Assembly (NCBI GenBank): GCA_959019775.1
Contig: CAUEPS010000009.1
Coordinates: 6,298 to 70,297 of the forward strand
Length of the DNA stretch: 64,000 nt
Direction of reading: 5' to 3'
From: an uncultured Collinsella sp.
GTDB lineage: Bacteria; Actinomycetota; Coriobacteriia; Coriobacteriales; Coriobacteriaceae
This document shows positions 8,850 to 17,705 of the stretch, piece by piece. Below the pieces are notes generated by a model, which searched no databases, was not told the origin of the DNA, and saw only the letters and a list, made by a program, of their open reading frames with translations. Each line of letters starts with the position of its first letter. The stretch's first letter is position 1. Made by a program: the position numbers and the translations under genes.

Positions 8850-10433
8850 ATGTTTAAGAGCATCCAAAAGAGCGGAAGGATCGCAGCAGTCGCCATCGGC
8901 CTGATCGCGGCCTTGTCTCCGCTCGCAGCCCCTCCAGCAGCATTAGCCGGCGGCAGCGTACCGACGCCTGAGCTTAAGAAGTCGTATAGTTTTAAGACCA
9001 GCAACGATATCAGTCTTTCGGACTTCCGCACCAGCGGTCATACGCAATTCGGTTATCTATTTGATTGTGATGGCTATTTCAATGATAGGAGCGTTGCTCT
9101 TATTAATTTAGAAGATGGCAGCACAAGCCCCGTTAACATTCCGGATGAGTACTATGATTCTGCATGTCTTTCAGAAAACGATGAACTCTACTGGGTAGAT
9201 AATGGCAATTTAGTCGTATTCTCACCGAACACCAAAACACGGACAGTTCATCCCATCAATCCAACCAAATATGCTCATACCGAAGTAATCATCTCCGAAA
9301 ACTGCAAAAGAGCAGCTGTGGAATGCTATGACTCTGATTATGCACCTAAACAGGTCATGTTCTATGACCTCAACTCCGATGAACTAATTCAGTCTTATCA
9401 GTCAAATAAAGACGACTCTTCGTACTACTTCTCAAAAGATATGAGCCGTCTATATGCCTTACAGGACAATACTAAGGACGGCGTCGTTGCACTTAGGGTT
9501 TTCAACTGTGATACAGGGTCAACAGAATTAAAGACCGTCAACGTAAAAAAAGATGATAGGTCTTCGGATGTCAACTGCATTACCCTCAGTTCTAGCTCGG
9601 ACGACATCTATCTTCAGAGCGATATCGCGTTAATCAAAGCAGACCGCGGCGGGAATATGCGCATTCTACTCAATGATGACGACCTCGCCCCTGGCGGACT
9701 GTATTCATCAACATCGACGGAGTTCTATTCCGTCTACACAAAGAATGGTTCGAACGATCTTTTCGAAGAAGATGATGGTGATTACTACTTAAATGAACAG
9801 GATGCAAACCTTGGCATTCTCGATTTACGAAGCGATGACATCATCAGCACAACCGCCTACCCTTTCGGCTATGGAATCCTCGACGGCATCTCGCATGACG
9901 GAAACATCTTGCTGGGATATTGCGTCGACAATGACAAGTTGGGAAATTTCTTAGTAGATGCCAAATCTGGATCAAAAGTCAAATTCGGTTCCTCGGACAA
10001 TTGTCTTTCATTCATGAATGGCGACCGAGAAATACTGGCGACTTATCAGAGCGATTACATGCTTCATGTGAACATCTACAAGTCCAATATCCCCCATTCG
10101 CTGCCCGAGGATGTTCTCTACTTTGTCCAGACTCACCTGCCGTTTGTTATTGGCGGTGGCGTGGCGATCATCCTCATCATCGGTGGCGCGATCGTTATCC
10201 TTTGCGTCCGCAAGAAGCGCACGAAGACCACGAACGGCGCAGTAGCCGCAGCGCCCAAGCCTCAGCGCAAGCAGCGTCGTCGTCAGAAGCGCGCCCAGCA
10301 GAACGCCGTAGCGCCCACAGCACCGGCTATGCAAGCAGCTCCGGCCGAGCCTGCCCGCTTCTGCCGCCACTGCGGAACCCCGCTCGTACCCGAAGCCCAG
10401 TTCTGCCCCACATGCGGACAAAAGGTAGACTAG
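8850..10433 (+). CDS. membrane-anchored propeller-like protein with a zinc-ribbon tail
   Basis: 527 residues, not recognised as a named family. It has a signal peptide (lysine-rich start, hydrophobic stretch, ending near ALAGG), then about 400 residues of short repeated beta-strand-like units rich in Asp, Ser and Tyr that suggest a beta-propeller. One membrane helix follows (FVIGGGVAIILIIGGAIVIL, about 428-450), then a Lys/Arg/Ala/Pro-rich linker, and finally a zinc ribbon, CRHCGTP...CPTCG. Predicted topology puts the propeller outside and the zinc ribbon inside, as in a sensor or anchor. The middle of the gene is much more AT-rich than its neighbours, which suggests transfer. ATG after AGAGGAAAGG. 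Confidence 0.75.
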   Translation: MFKSIQKSGRIAAVAIGLIAALSPLAAPPAALAGGSVPTPELKKSYSFKTSNDISLSDFRTSGHTQFGYLFDCDGYFNDRSVALINLEDGSTSPVNIPDEYYDSACLSENDELYWVDNGNLVVFSPNTKTRTVHPINPTKYAHTEVIISENCKRAAVECYDSDYAPKQVMFYDLNSDELIQSYQSNKDDSSYYFSKDMSRLYALQDNTKDGVVALRVFNCDTGSTELKTVNVKKDDRSSDVNCITLSSSSDDIYLQSDIALIKADRGGNMRILLNDDDLAPGGLYSSTSTEFYSVYTKNGSNDLFEEDDGDYYLNEQDANLGILDLRSDDIISTTAYPFGYGILDGISHDGNILLGYCVDNDKLGNFLVDAKSGSKVKFGSSDNCLSFMNGDREILATYQSDYMLHVNIYKSNIPHSLPEDVLYFVQTHLPFVIGGGVAIILIIGGAIVILCVRKKRTKTTNGAVAAAPKPQRKQRRRQKRAQQNAVAPTAPAMQAAPAEPARFCRHCGTPLVPEAQFCPTCGQKVD

Positions 10434-10464
10434 CGAACAAAACCCAATAGACCCCAACCACCAA

Positions 10465-10504
10465 GGCCCCGTTCCGGCACATTCCAGAACGGGGCCCTAT
10501 TTTG
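10465..10504 (+). terminator. terminator after the propeller-like gene
   Basis: GGCCCCGTTC / GAACGGGGCC, a perfect 10-bp stem with a 12-nt loop, followed by CTATTTTG, 30 bases beyond the stop codon. Confidence 0.8.
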
Positions 10505-10525
10505 AAGCAGGGGGGGGTGGCGACC

Positions 10526-10581
10526 TAGTCGTTGGGGACGTTCTTAAACGACTAGTCATTCAAGAACGTCCCCAACGACTA
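10526..10581. repeat. 56-bp hairpin repeat, family B, copy 1
   Basis: Perfect 20-nt inverted repeat (TAGTCGTTGGGGACGTTCTT and its complement) around a 16-nt loop. A second copy is at 63533-63588. The GGGGAC core recalls REP-type elements mobilised by Y1 (RAYT) transposases; that link is inference. Confidence 0.9.
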
Positions 10582-10585
10582 CCTG

Positions 10586-10654
10586 AAGTTGCGGTGGAAT
10601 AGGGACTGTTTTGGCGTCTGGAACCCCCAATTAGTCCCTATTTCACCGCAACTT
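10586..10654 (+). repeat. 69-bp hairpin repeat, family A, copy 2
   Basis: Arms of 22 nt (AAGTTGCGGTGGAATAGGGA...ATTTCACCGCAACTT) that pair with a single mismatch. Same orientation as the copy at 8638-8706. It lies 4 bases from the family B repeat, between it and the terminator of the liv operon. Confidence 0.9.
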
Positions 10655-10692
10655 AAAAAAGGGGCGCTGACCGGGATAGTCAGCGCCCCTTT
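10655..10692 (-). terminator. terminator of the liv operon
   Basis: On the minus strand, GGGGCGCTGAC / GTCAGCGCCCC, a perfect 11-bp stem with a 7-nt loop, followed by six T. It lies just past the livF stop. Confidence 0.9.
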
Positions 10693-10702
10693 GTTGAATG
10701 GA

Positions 10703-11416
10703 TTAACCACCAAGATAGGCTTTGCGGACGTTGTCGTCGTGCAGGAGCTCTTGACCCGTGCCGGTCATGGTGATCTTGCCGGTCTCGAGCACGTAGCCGC
10801 GCGTAGCAATCGAGAGCGCCATCTGCGCGTTCTGCTCGACCAGGAGCACCGTGGTGCCGGCCTTGTGCAGGTCCTCGACAATCTGGAAGATCTGCTCAAT
10901 CAGAATCGGCGCCAGGCCCATGGAAGGCTCGTCGAGCATGAGCAGCTTGGGGTTGCTCATAAGAGCGCGGCCCATAACGAGCATCTGCTGCTCGCCGCCC
11001 GAAAGGGTGCCGGCGACCTGGCGACGGCGCTCCTTAAGGCGCGGGAACTGCTCGTAGACACGCTCAAGGCCCGGAGCGACCGTGGACTTGGGCTGTGTAT
11101 AGGCGCCCATCTCCAGGTTCTCCTCGACCGTCATCTGCAAAAAGGCGCGACGGCCCTCGGGGACCTGAGCCAGGCCCTTACCAACCAGCTTATCGGCGGG
11201 CGTATGGGTAATGTCCTCGCCCATAAACTTGATGGAGCCGGTCTTGGAGCGCAGCAGGCCCGAGACGGTCTTGAGCGTTGTGGACTTACCAGCACCGTTC
11301 GCACCGATCAGAGCAACGATCTCGCCCTCGTTGACGTTAAAGGAGATGTCCTTGATGGCGTGGATGGCGCCGTACCAGACGTTGATGTTGTAGACGGAAA
11401 GCATCGGCTCTGCCAT
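10703..11416 (-). CDS. livF: branched-chain amino acid ABC transporter ATPase LivF
   Basis: 237 residues, the normal LivF length. Walker A GANGAGKST near 38-46, the signature LSGGEQQM, and Walker B LLMLDEPSMGLAP are all present. It hydrolyses ATP to drive uptake of leucine, isoleucine and valine (or related amides) together with LivG. Last gene of livKHMGF; it starts directly after the livG stop and is followed by a strong terminator. Confidence 0.95.
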   Translation of the reverse strand: MAEPMLSVYNINVWYGAIHAIKDISFNVNEGEIVALIGANGAGKSTTLKTVSGLLRSKTGSIKFMGEDITHTPADKLVGKGLAQVPEGRRAFLQMTVEENLEMGAYTQPKSTVAPGLERVYEQFPRLKERRRQVAGTLSGGEQQMLVMGRALMSNPKLLMLDEPSMGLAPILIEQIFQIVEDLHKAGTTVLLVEQNAQMALSIATRGYVLETGKITMTGTGQELLHDDNVRKAYLGG

Positions 11417-12277
11417 TTAGTTCTCCCCCTTATCCTGCTTGCCCAGATATGCCTCGATAACGGCGTCGTTGTTCTGGATTTCCTCGGCCGTGCCCTTGGC
11501 GATGACCTTGCCAAAGTTGAGCACGCAGATGCCCTCGCAGATGTTCATAACGAGCGACATATCATGCTCGATAAGCATGATGGCAATGCCGAAGGTGTCG
11601 CGAATCTTAACGATGTTCTCCATGAGTTCCGCGGTCTCGGACGGGTTCATGCCGGCGGCAGGCTCGTCGAGCAGCAGCAGTTTGGGGTTGGTGGCAAGCG
11701 CGCGAACGATCTCCAGACGACGCTGGGCGCCGTAAGGCAGCGAGCCAGCCTGCTCGTTTGCCAGATGCTCCATATCAAAGATGGACAGCAGCTCCATGGC
11801 GCGCTCGTGAGCAGCCTTCTCGTGCTTCCAATACGTCGGCAGGCGCAGCACGCCCTCAAAACCGGAATAGCGCTCCTGGTTGTGCAGACCGACCTTGACG
11901 TTGTCCTCCACCGTCATGGTGTTGAACAGGCGAATGTTCTGGAATGTACGGGCAATACCCATGCGGTTGACCTGATAGACCGACTTGCCCGAGGTATCCT
12001 CTCCGTCGAGCAGGATGGTGCCGTGCGTGGGCTGATACACCTTGGTGAGCAGGTTGAAGACCGTGGTCTTACCGGCACCGTTGGGGCCGATCAGACCGGC
12101 GATCTCGGTCTTGCCGATAGTCAGGCTAAAGTCGTCGACTGCCTTAAGGCCACCGAACTCAATGCCCAGGTGGATGCACTCGAGTGCAGGGCGCTCGCCC
12201 AGGTCACGATCGGGAACGATGGCGCCAGAAGGATACGGGACCATCTTGCCCTTCTTGAACTCAAATTTACTGGGCAT
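11417..12277 (-). CDS. livG: branched-chain amino acid ABC transporter ATPase LivG
   Basis: 286 residues from the ATG at 12277, which follows AGGAGGT by 8 bases; an in-frame upstream codon at 12304 has no such site. Walker A GPNGAGKTT, the signature LPYGAQRRLEI, and Walker B LLLDEPAAGMNPSET are visible, the last being a LivG hallmark. Its start overlaps the livM stop by 11 bases, so translation is coupled. Pairs with LivF as the nucleotide-binding dimer. Confidence 0.95.
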   Translation of the reverse strand: MPSKFEFKKGKMVPYPSGAIVPDRDLGERPALECIHLGIEFGGLKAVDDFSLTIGKTEIAGLIGPNGAGKTTVFNLLTKVYQPTHGTILLDGEDTSGKSVYQVNRMGIARTFQNIRLFNTMTVEDNVKVGLHNQERYSGFEGVLRLPTYWKHEKAAHERAMELLSIFDMEHLANEQAGSLPYGAQRRLEIVRALATNPKLLLLDEPAAGMNPSETAELMENIVKIRDTFGIAIMLIEHDMSLVMNICEGICVLNFGKVIAKGTAEEIQNNDAVIEAYLGKQDKGEN

Positions 12278-13346
12278 CGGCTGCCACCTCCTTCTTGGAA
12301 GCAAAGCGATCCTTAATGCGTGCGAAGAACGCCTTGAGCTGCGGATTGTTGGTAAAGATCATGACCAGGATCAGCACGATAGCGTAAATGAGCATACGGT
12401 AGTCCGAGAACTGACGGAGCAGCTCGGGAAGCACCGTGAGCAGCGCCGCCGCGATGACGGAGCCGCGCATATTGCCCAGACCGCCCAGGACCACGAACAC
12501 CAGAATGAGGATGGACGTGTTGAAGTCGAACTTGGTGGCGGAGAGCTGCGAGAAGTTACCGCCGAAGAGGGCTCCGGCAGCACCGGCGAGGGCAGCGGAA
12601 ACCACGAAGGCGATCATGCGGTACTCGGTGACGGAGATGCCTACGGACTCGGCTGCAATCTTGTTATCGCGCACGGCCATAATGGCACGGCCGGTACGGC
12701 TGCGAACCAGGTTGAGCACGATCACGAGTGCGACCATGACCAGGATGGCACCGGCGAGGAAGGTCGAGTACGTCGACACGCCCGAGGCGCCCTGGGCGCC
12801 CTTGATGATGGCGGTGCCGTCCTCGAGCAGGTGCAGGTCGTCGATCGTAGAGTTGCCCGTGATGTTAAAGATCACGTGCAGGCCGCGCGAGTCGACACCC
12901 ACGATAAGGCAAGTGACGATCTCTTTGATGATCTCGCCAAAGGCCAGCGTCACGATAGCCAGGTAATCGCCGCTCAGGCGAAGGACCGGGATGCCGATCA
13001 AGAAGCCCAGGATGGCGGCAGCGATGGCGCCGACCACGATGCTGATGATAAGGCGCACCGGATCGGAAGGAATAGCGCTCTCGAGGGCGACCGCGGTGAC
13101 GATACCCGTGTAGGCACCGATACTCATAAAGCCCGCATGGCCCAGCGACAAGTCGCCCGCGATGCCGACGACGAGGTTGAGGGAAATGGCCATGACGATG
13201 TAGGCCGTAATGGGAACCAACTGACCGGCGATCATGCGCGGGATCATGTGGCTGGACTGCATAAAGAACACGATGGCAAATGCCACGATGCACATGGCGT
13301 ACGTGACAAAGTCGTGACGCGTCTGCTTGTCTTTAAGAAACTTCAT
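12267..13346 (-). CDS. livM: branched-chain amino acid ABC transporter permease LivM
   Basis: 359 residues with about nine or ten membrane segments and the LivM blocks GDLSLGHAGFMSIGAY and VRDNKIAAESVGI. The latter is the coupling loop that contacts the ATPases. The ATG at 13346 has AGGTGAG upstream; an in-frame GTG at 13355 is the alternative. Forms the membrane channel with LivH and overlaps the start of livG. Confidence 0.94.
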   Translation of the reverse strand: MKFLKDKQTRHDFVTYAMCIVAFAIVFFMQSSHMIPRMIAGQLVPITAYIVMAISLNLVVGIAGDLSLGHAGFMSIGAYTGIVTAVALESAIPSDPVRLIISIVVGAIAAAILGFLIGIPVLRLSGDYLAIVTLAFGEIIKEIVTCLIVGVDSRGLHVIFNITGNSTIDDLHLLEDGTAIIKGAQGASGVSTYSTFLAGAILVMVALVIVLNLVRSRTGRAIMAVRDNKIAAESVGISVTEYRMIAFVVSAALAGAAGALFGGNFSQLSATKFDFNTSILILVFVVLGGLGNMRGSVIAAALLTVLPELLRQFSDYRMLIYAIVLILVMIFTNNPQLKAFFARIKDRFASKKEVAADAQ

Positions 13347-13355
13347 AACGCTCAC

Positions 13356-14237
13356 CTACACCTTCTCGGGGACGTACTTGCCCAAGAGGCCGGCAGGCTT
13401 GACGAGCAGGACGATGATCAAAACAGCAAAGACGATGGAGTTGGCAAGGCTCGTGGAAATGTAGGCCTGTGCCATCGCCTCGATGATGCCGATGAGAATG
13501 CCGCCGACAAAGGCGCCGGGGATGGAGCCGATGCCACCGAAGACGGCGGCGTCGAAGGCCTTGATGCCAGGCATGGCGCCCGTCGTGGGCTGCAGCACCG
13601 GCGAGTAGGAGCACAGCAGCACGCCGGCGATGGCGGCAAGGGCAGAGCCGATGGCGAACGTCATCGAGATGGTGCGGTTGACGTTGATGCCCATGAGCTG
13701 AGCGGCAGCCTTGTCCTCGGACACGGCGCGCATAGCTTTGCCCATCTTGGTCTTGCCTGTAAAGAACATCAGGCCGGCCATGATAACCAGGCAGGCGACG
13801 ATGGTGACGAGCGAGACGGCGCTTACGTTGAACTTGGCCAAGAACTCCGGCACCTGGAAGGTGACGAGCGAAGTGAAGTTCTTGGGCGTGGCGCCCCACA
13901 GAAGCTGCGCGGCGTTCTGCAGGAAGTAAGACACGCCGATAGCCGTGATCAGAACGGCCAGCGGGCCCGCCTGGCGCAGTGGCTTGTATGCCAGACCCTC
14001 GATGAGAACACCGAGAACGGTACAGACCACACAAGAGAGAACTACAGATGCCCAGCCCGGGAGGCCGAGATACGACGTGGCGCAGAACGAGACATAGGCA
14101 CCGACCATGATAACGTCGCCGTGAGCGAAGTTCAGCATCTTGGCGATACCGTAGACCATGGTGTAGCCCAACGCGATGATGGCGTAGACGCTGCCCATGG
14201 ACAGGCCGTTGACCAGGTATTGGATAAAGACCGTCAT
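13356..14237 (-). CDS. livH: branched-chain amino acid ABC transporter permease LivH
   Basis: 293 residues from the ATG at 14237 (MTVFIQYLVNGL), preceded by AAAGGGGG; a longer frame to 14330 is less likely because LivH proteins begin at this point. The LivH motifs GYTMVYGIAKMLNFAHGD and RAVSEDKAAAQLMGI are present, and about eight membrane helices. The stop is a few bases before the start of livM. Confidence 0.94.
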   Translation of the reverse strand: MTVFIQYLVNGLSMGSVYAIIALGYTMVYGIAKMLNFAHGDVIMVGAYVSFCATSYLGLPGWASVVLSCVVCTVLGVLIEGLAYKPLRQAGPLAVLITAIGVSYFLQNAAQLLWGATPKNFTSLVTFQVPEFLAKFNVSAVSLVTIVACLVIMAGLMFFTGKTKMGKAMRAVSEDKAAAQLMGINVNRTISMTFAIGSALAAIAGVLLCSYSPVLQPTTGAMPGIKAFDAAVFGGIGSIPGAFVGGILIGIIEAMAQAYISTSLANSIVFAVLIIVLLVKPAGLLGKYVPEKV

Positions 14238-14283
14238 GTTCCACATCCCCCTTTCGAATAGGTTTCCAGTTAATGTATGAAAC

Positions 14284-14344
14284 AGGGACGTTACATCGTC
14301 CCTAGATACCAAGCAAGCAGGGAAGGCCAAAACCTCCCCTGCTT
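14284..14344 (-). promoter_or_regulatory. two intercistronic hairpins between livK and livH
   Basis: AGGGACG/CGTCCCT (14284-14303) and a near-perfect 12-bp stem (14315-14326 with 14333-14344) lie in the livK-livH spacer. No T-run follows, so I read them as stems that stabilise the livK message or partly terminate it, a common way to make more binding protein than permease. Confidence 0.5.
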
Positions 14345-14376
14345 GGGATCAAAACCGCTCTATGTAAGGCGGCCTA

Positions 14377-15564
14377 TTAGGCCTGTACGTACTTGCCGTC
14401 GGTGATGACGTACGCCGTGGGCTCCTTCTGGACCTGGCCCTTATCGTTCCAGGTGAGCTTGCCGGTCAGACCGTCAACGGTAATCTTGAGCATAGCCTTG
14501 GACAGCTTCTCGGCGACCTCGGTCGGATCGGCGTCGACACCAAGACCGGCCTCCTTGACGGCCTCGGCCACCGCGTGCACGCCGTCGTAGGCGTCGGCGG
14601 CAAACTGGTCGGGGGTATCGCCGTACTTATCCTTATAGGCATTGACGAAGTCGGCGTTCTTCTCGTCATCGGCGGAGAACGGGGTCATGAGCAGCAGACC
14701 CTCGGCCAGAGAGGTGTCGAAGCCCTCAACGCCCAGGATGCCGTCCATGCCGTCGCAGCCCATCATCTTGACGTCGTAGCCCATGTCCTTGGCGTTCTTG
14801 AGCAAAACGGACGCCGGCGTGTAGTAGATCGGCGCAAAGATCATGGTGGCGCCGGCCTGCTTGGCCTTGGTCAGCTGGTTGGTAAAGCTCGTGGCGGAGT
14901 CGTCCTTAAAGGTCTCCTCGTCGACAATCTCGAGCTTGGACTCAGCGGCCTGGGCCTTAAAGGAATCTGCGATACCCGAAGAATAGGCGTCGCCGGAGTT
15001 ATAGAACAGCACGAACTTCTCGTCCGCATACTTCTGCGCCAGGAACTTGGCAGCGTTGACACCCTGGTTGGGGTCGGTGAAGCAAACCTGGAAGACGCAA
15101 TCCTTGCCGTCGGTGACGTCCTCGGAGGACGCGGACGGGGTGATCATGAACGTCTTGGGGTCGTTACCACACTCTGCGGCAACGGCAACCGACGCACCCG
15201 TGGTGGTCGGACCGACGAGGGCCTGCATGCCCCAGTCGAGCAGGGTGTTGAAGGCGTTGACGGCCTTCTCGCCATCGGCCTGGTCATCCTCGGCCTTGCT
15301 GGCAAGCGGCAGCTCCTTGGTCGAGAAATCCTTGCAGCCGAGCTCGACACCCTGGGTAACGGACTTGCCGTAGGACGCGTTGGCGCCGGTCAGCGGGCCG
15401 ATGGTGCCGATCTTAAACGAAGCGTCGCTCGAAGCGGAACCGCTGTCGCCGCCGTTGGAGGAGCAGCCAGCTAGAATGGACATCGCCCCCAGACCTGCTG
15501 CGCTCGCGATAACGCTCCTGCGATTCATAACAGGGTTCAATGACTTACCGGTGAGGCTCGACAT
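14377..15564 (-). CDS. livK: branched-chain amino acid ABC transporter binding lipoprotein LivK
   Basis: 395 residues. The N-terminus carries a twin-arginine-like signal (NRRSVIASAAGLGAMS) that ends in the lipobox LAGC, so the protein is probably a lipid-anchored receptor outside the membrane. The rest is a periplasmic-binding fold type I of the Leu/Ile/Val family (KIGTIGPLTGANASYG, LNTLLDWGMQALVGP). The ATG at 15564 has GAGGAGA upstream; MNRR at 15528 is an alternative. First gene of the liv operon. A decayed second copy lies just beyond it. Confidence 0.94.
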   Translation of the reverse strand: MSSLTGKSLNPVMNRRSVIASAAGLGAMSILAGCSSNGGDSGSASSDASFKIGTIGPLTGANASYGKSVTQGVELGCKDFSTKELPLASKAEDDQADGEKAVNAFNTLLDWGMQALVGPTTTGASVAVAAECGNDPKTFMITPSASSEDVTDGKDCVFQVCFTDPNQGVNAAKFLAQKYADEKFVLFYNSGDAYSSGIADSFKAQAAESKLEIVDEETFKDDSATSFTNQLTKAKQAGATMIFAPIYYTPASVLLKNAKDMGYDVKMMGCDGMDGILGVEGFDTSLAEGLLLMTPFSADDEKNADFVNAYKDKYGDTPDQFAADAYDGVHAVAEAVKEAGLGVDADPTEVAEKLSKAMLKITVDGLTGKLTWNDKGQVQKEPTAYVITDGKYVQA

Positions 15565-15658
15565 GCGGCTCTCCTCTCAAATCTCGTCGGGTTTCGGTTG
15601 CCCGACAGGCCATCCTTCGCCGTGTTCGGCGTTCGCAAAATAGTAGACGCTTTAGTTG

Positions 15659-15687
15659 AGAAAAGTGGCGATTATTTCAACTTTTCT
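15659..15687 (-). promoter_or_regulatory. inverted repeat upstream of livK
   Basis: AGAAAAGT and ACTTTTCT are separated by 13 bases, about 95-120 bases upstream of the livK start. On the minus strand a TTGAAA that could be a -35 overlaps it. A repressor site for the liv operon is plausible but unproven. Confidence 0.3.
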
Positions 15688-15833
15688 TTTGCTTTGTCCA
15701 TTTATCCATATTTATGCGTATTTCTATCGGTTTATGCAGTTTAGCCACTTTATTATGTGAAAGTAATGTTTCTGTTCTGTTACAAGCGTCCTTGCCCTGC
15801 ATAAAACGGCCCCACCGGTCTCGTTATATGCAC

Positions 15834-15955
15834 TTAGGCGGCGATGTACTTGCCGTCCTGGATCACATAAGCCGTAGCGGGCTTTTCGACCTGGCCCTCG
15901 TCATTCCACGCCGACGAGCGCCTGCATGCCCCAGTCGCACAGGGCAAACCTTATG
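15834..15955 (-). pseudogene. remnant of a second livK
   Basis: Read on the minus strand, the sequence gives WNDEGQVEKPATAYVIQDG and KYIAA-stop, matching the livK C-terminus (WNDKGQVQKEPTAYVITDG, KYVQA). Directly upstream, in another frame, is LCDWGMQALVG, matching the internal LLDWGMQALVG of livK. About 200 codons between the two blocks are gone, and the junction is frameshifted. This is a decayed paralogue, and suggests the locus once carried two binding-protein genes. Confidence 0.85.
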
Positions 15956-16145
15956 GCGCAAACGTTGACAGTTTGTTACGGAAGCTCGTTTGTAGCGAGC
16001 GTGTTTCCAATGTTTCCGCAGCGTTTCGGGGGTGCTGTTTTGTGCGACTCCTGTTGCCTGGCGAGCACGCGCCCTCGGTTCACGCTAGAATGCACTCAAC
16101 CTTTAAGCGGTTAATCCATCCATGAGATGCACGAAGGAGCTATCT

Positions 16146-17489
16146 ATGAGCGAACCCCTGCGCACCGTGAACGTCGGTCTGATCGGTCTGGGAACCGTCG
16201 GCGGCGGCGTGGCCCGTCTGATCAAGAGCCACCACGATGAGTACCTGGCAGCCTACGGCATCGACCTTAAGCTGACCCGCGCCTGCGCGCTTGCCTGGGA
16301 GCAGGCCGAGGCGGCAGGCATTGAGCGCGAGGCCTTTACGAGTGACTGGCACGACGTCGTCACCGACCCCGCCGTCGACATCGTCGTCGAGCTGATCGGC
16401 GGCGAGCATCCCGCAACCGAGATCTTCACCACTGCCTTTGAGCACGGCAAGCACGTCGTCTCTGCCAACAAGGCCCTGCTGGGCCGTCATGTCGAGACGC
16501 TCGCCGAGAAGGCGCGCGCGTGCGGCGTGCAGATTAAGTGCGAGGCCAGCTGCGGCGGTGGCATCCCCATCGTGAGCACGCTCGAGCACGACCTGGTGGG
16601 CAACAAGATCCTGACCATCGCCGGCATTCTCAACGGCACCACCAACTACATCCTGTCGCGCATGGACGCCGAGGGCGCCGATTACGCCGACGTGCTCGCC
16701 GACGCCCAGGCCAAGGGCTACGCCGAGGCCGACCCGTCCGCCGACGTCGACGGCTTCGACGCCGCCAGCAAGACGGCCATCCTCGCCTCCATCGGCTTTG
16801 GCACCCGCGTGACCACCGATGATGTGTACCAGCAGGGTATCCGTACCATCGGCGCCGAGGACATCGCCCAGGCCCGCGAGCTCGGCTACACCATTAAGCT
16901 GCTCGGCATCGCCCGCAACACCGACGCCGGCGTCGACGTCCGCGTGCATCCCACGCTGATCCCCGCCGACCACATGCTTGCCAAGGTCAACGGCGCCATG
17001 AACGCTGTCTACGTGGTAGGCGACGCCGTGGGCGAGACCATGTTCTACGGTGCCGGCGCAGGCTCCTTCCCCACCGCGAGCGCCGTCGTTGGCGATATCC
17101 TATCGCTCTCCGAGCAGATCAGCCGCGGTGTGGCTCCGCTGCCCGAAATTGAGCCCTATGGCCACAACCTCGCCTTTAAGCCCATGGACGAGCTCCAGAC
17201 CAAGTACTATGTGCGCCTGAAGGTCGCCGATCGCGTGGGTGCCCTGTCCGAGACGGTCGACATCTTTGCCAGGCACAACATCTCGATCTCGCTCATCAAC
17301 CAGGTCGAGGACGGCAAGTCGGGCGTCAGCGATGCCTGCTCGGTCATCTTCCTGACGCACCGCGCGCTCGAGAAGGACGTCCAGGCTGCCGCCGCCGAGC
17401 TTGCCAGCGTCGACTGCGTGGCCGAGGTCGCCAACGTCCTGCGCATCGAGGACGTCGAGGCCTGGACCGAAGGCGTCATGGCCAACTAG
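16146..17489 (+). CDS. hom: homoserine dehydrogenase
   Basis: 447 residues from the ATG at 16146, which follows AAGGAG. Residues about 8-20 hold the nucleotide-binding GLIGLGTVGGG; the central domain has the family signature GTTNYILSRM and DADPSADVDG-type acidic stretch (EADPSADVDGFDAASK). The C-terminus is an ACT domain (YYVRLKVADRVGALSETVDI) that in this family senses threonine. Reduces aspartate semialdehyde to homoserine for threonine and methionine synthesis. Monofunctional, with no aspartokinase domain, and followed by its own terminator. Confidence 0.96.
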   Translation: MSEPLRTVNVGLIGLGTVGGGVARLIKSHHDEYLAAYGIDLKLTRACALAWEQAEAAGIEREAFTSDWHDVVTDPAVDIVVELIGGEHPATEIFTTAFEHGKHVVSANKALLGRHVETLAEKARACGVQIKCEASCGGGIPIVSTLEHDLVGNKILTIAGILNGTTNYILSRMDAEGADYADVLADAQAKGYAEADPSADVDGFDAASKTAILASIGFGTRVTTDDVYQQGIRTIGAEDIAQARELGYTIKLLGIARNTDAGVDVRVHPTLIPADHMLAKVNGAMNAVYVVGDAVGETMFYGAGAGSFPTASAVVGDILSLSEQISRGVAPLPEIEPYGHNLAFKPMDELQTKYYVRLKVADRVGALSETVDIFARHNISISLINQVEDGKSGVSDACSVIFLTHRALEKDVQAAAAELASVDCVAEVANVLRIEDVEAWTEGVMAN

Positions 17490-17520
17490 CCCAACACCCG
17501 CTTATCAATACGCACCTCGG

Positions 17521-17556
17521 GGGCTCCCGTCCTATGTGGGACGGGAGCCCTTTTCT
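17521..17556 (+). terminator. terminator of hom
   Basis: GGGCTCCCGTC / GACGGGAGCCC, an 11-bp stem followed by TTTTCT. Confidence 0.9.
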
Positions 17557-17705
17557 ATCCGGCTTCCAAGCACAGCGGCAAAGCGGCATTTGCACGACCC
17601 GTTCATCGGTAGCGCGGGTTACCGTTCACCGATATGCGAACGCAGCCGATTCCGGCTCCCGTTACGCTGTGCTGCGTATGTCCGCCCAAAACGAGAGGAA
17701 AGCCC

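Larger units (their letters stand above)
15565..16145. other. 581-base spacer between livK and hom
   Basis: Holds the livK upstream region with an inverted repeat (15659-15687), an AT-rich patch around 15690-15790, the livK remnant (15834-15955) and the hom leader. A possible -10 (TAGAAT, 16086-16091) precedes hom, without a well-spaced -35. No intact gene seen. Confidence 0.6.
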
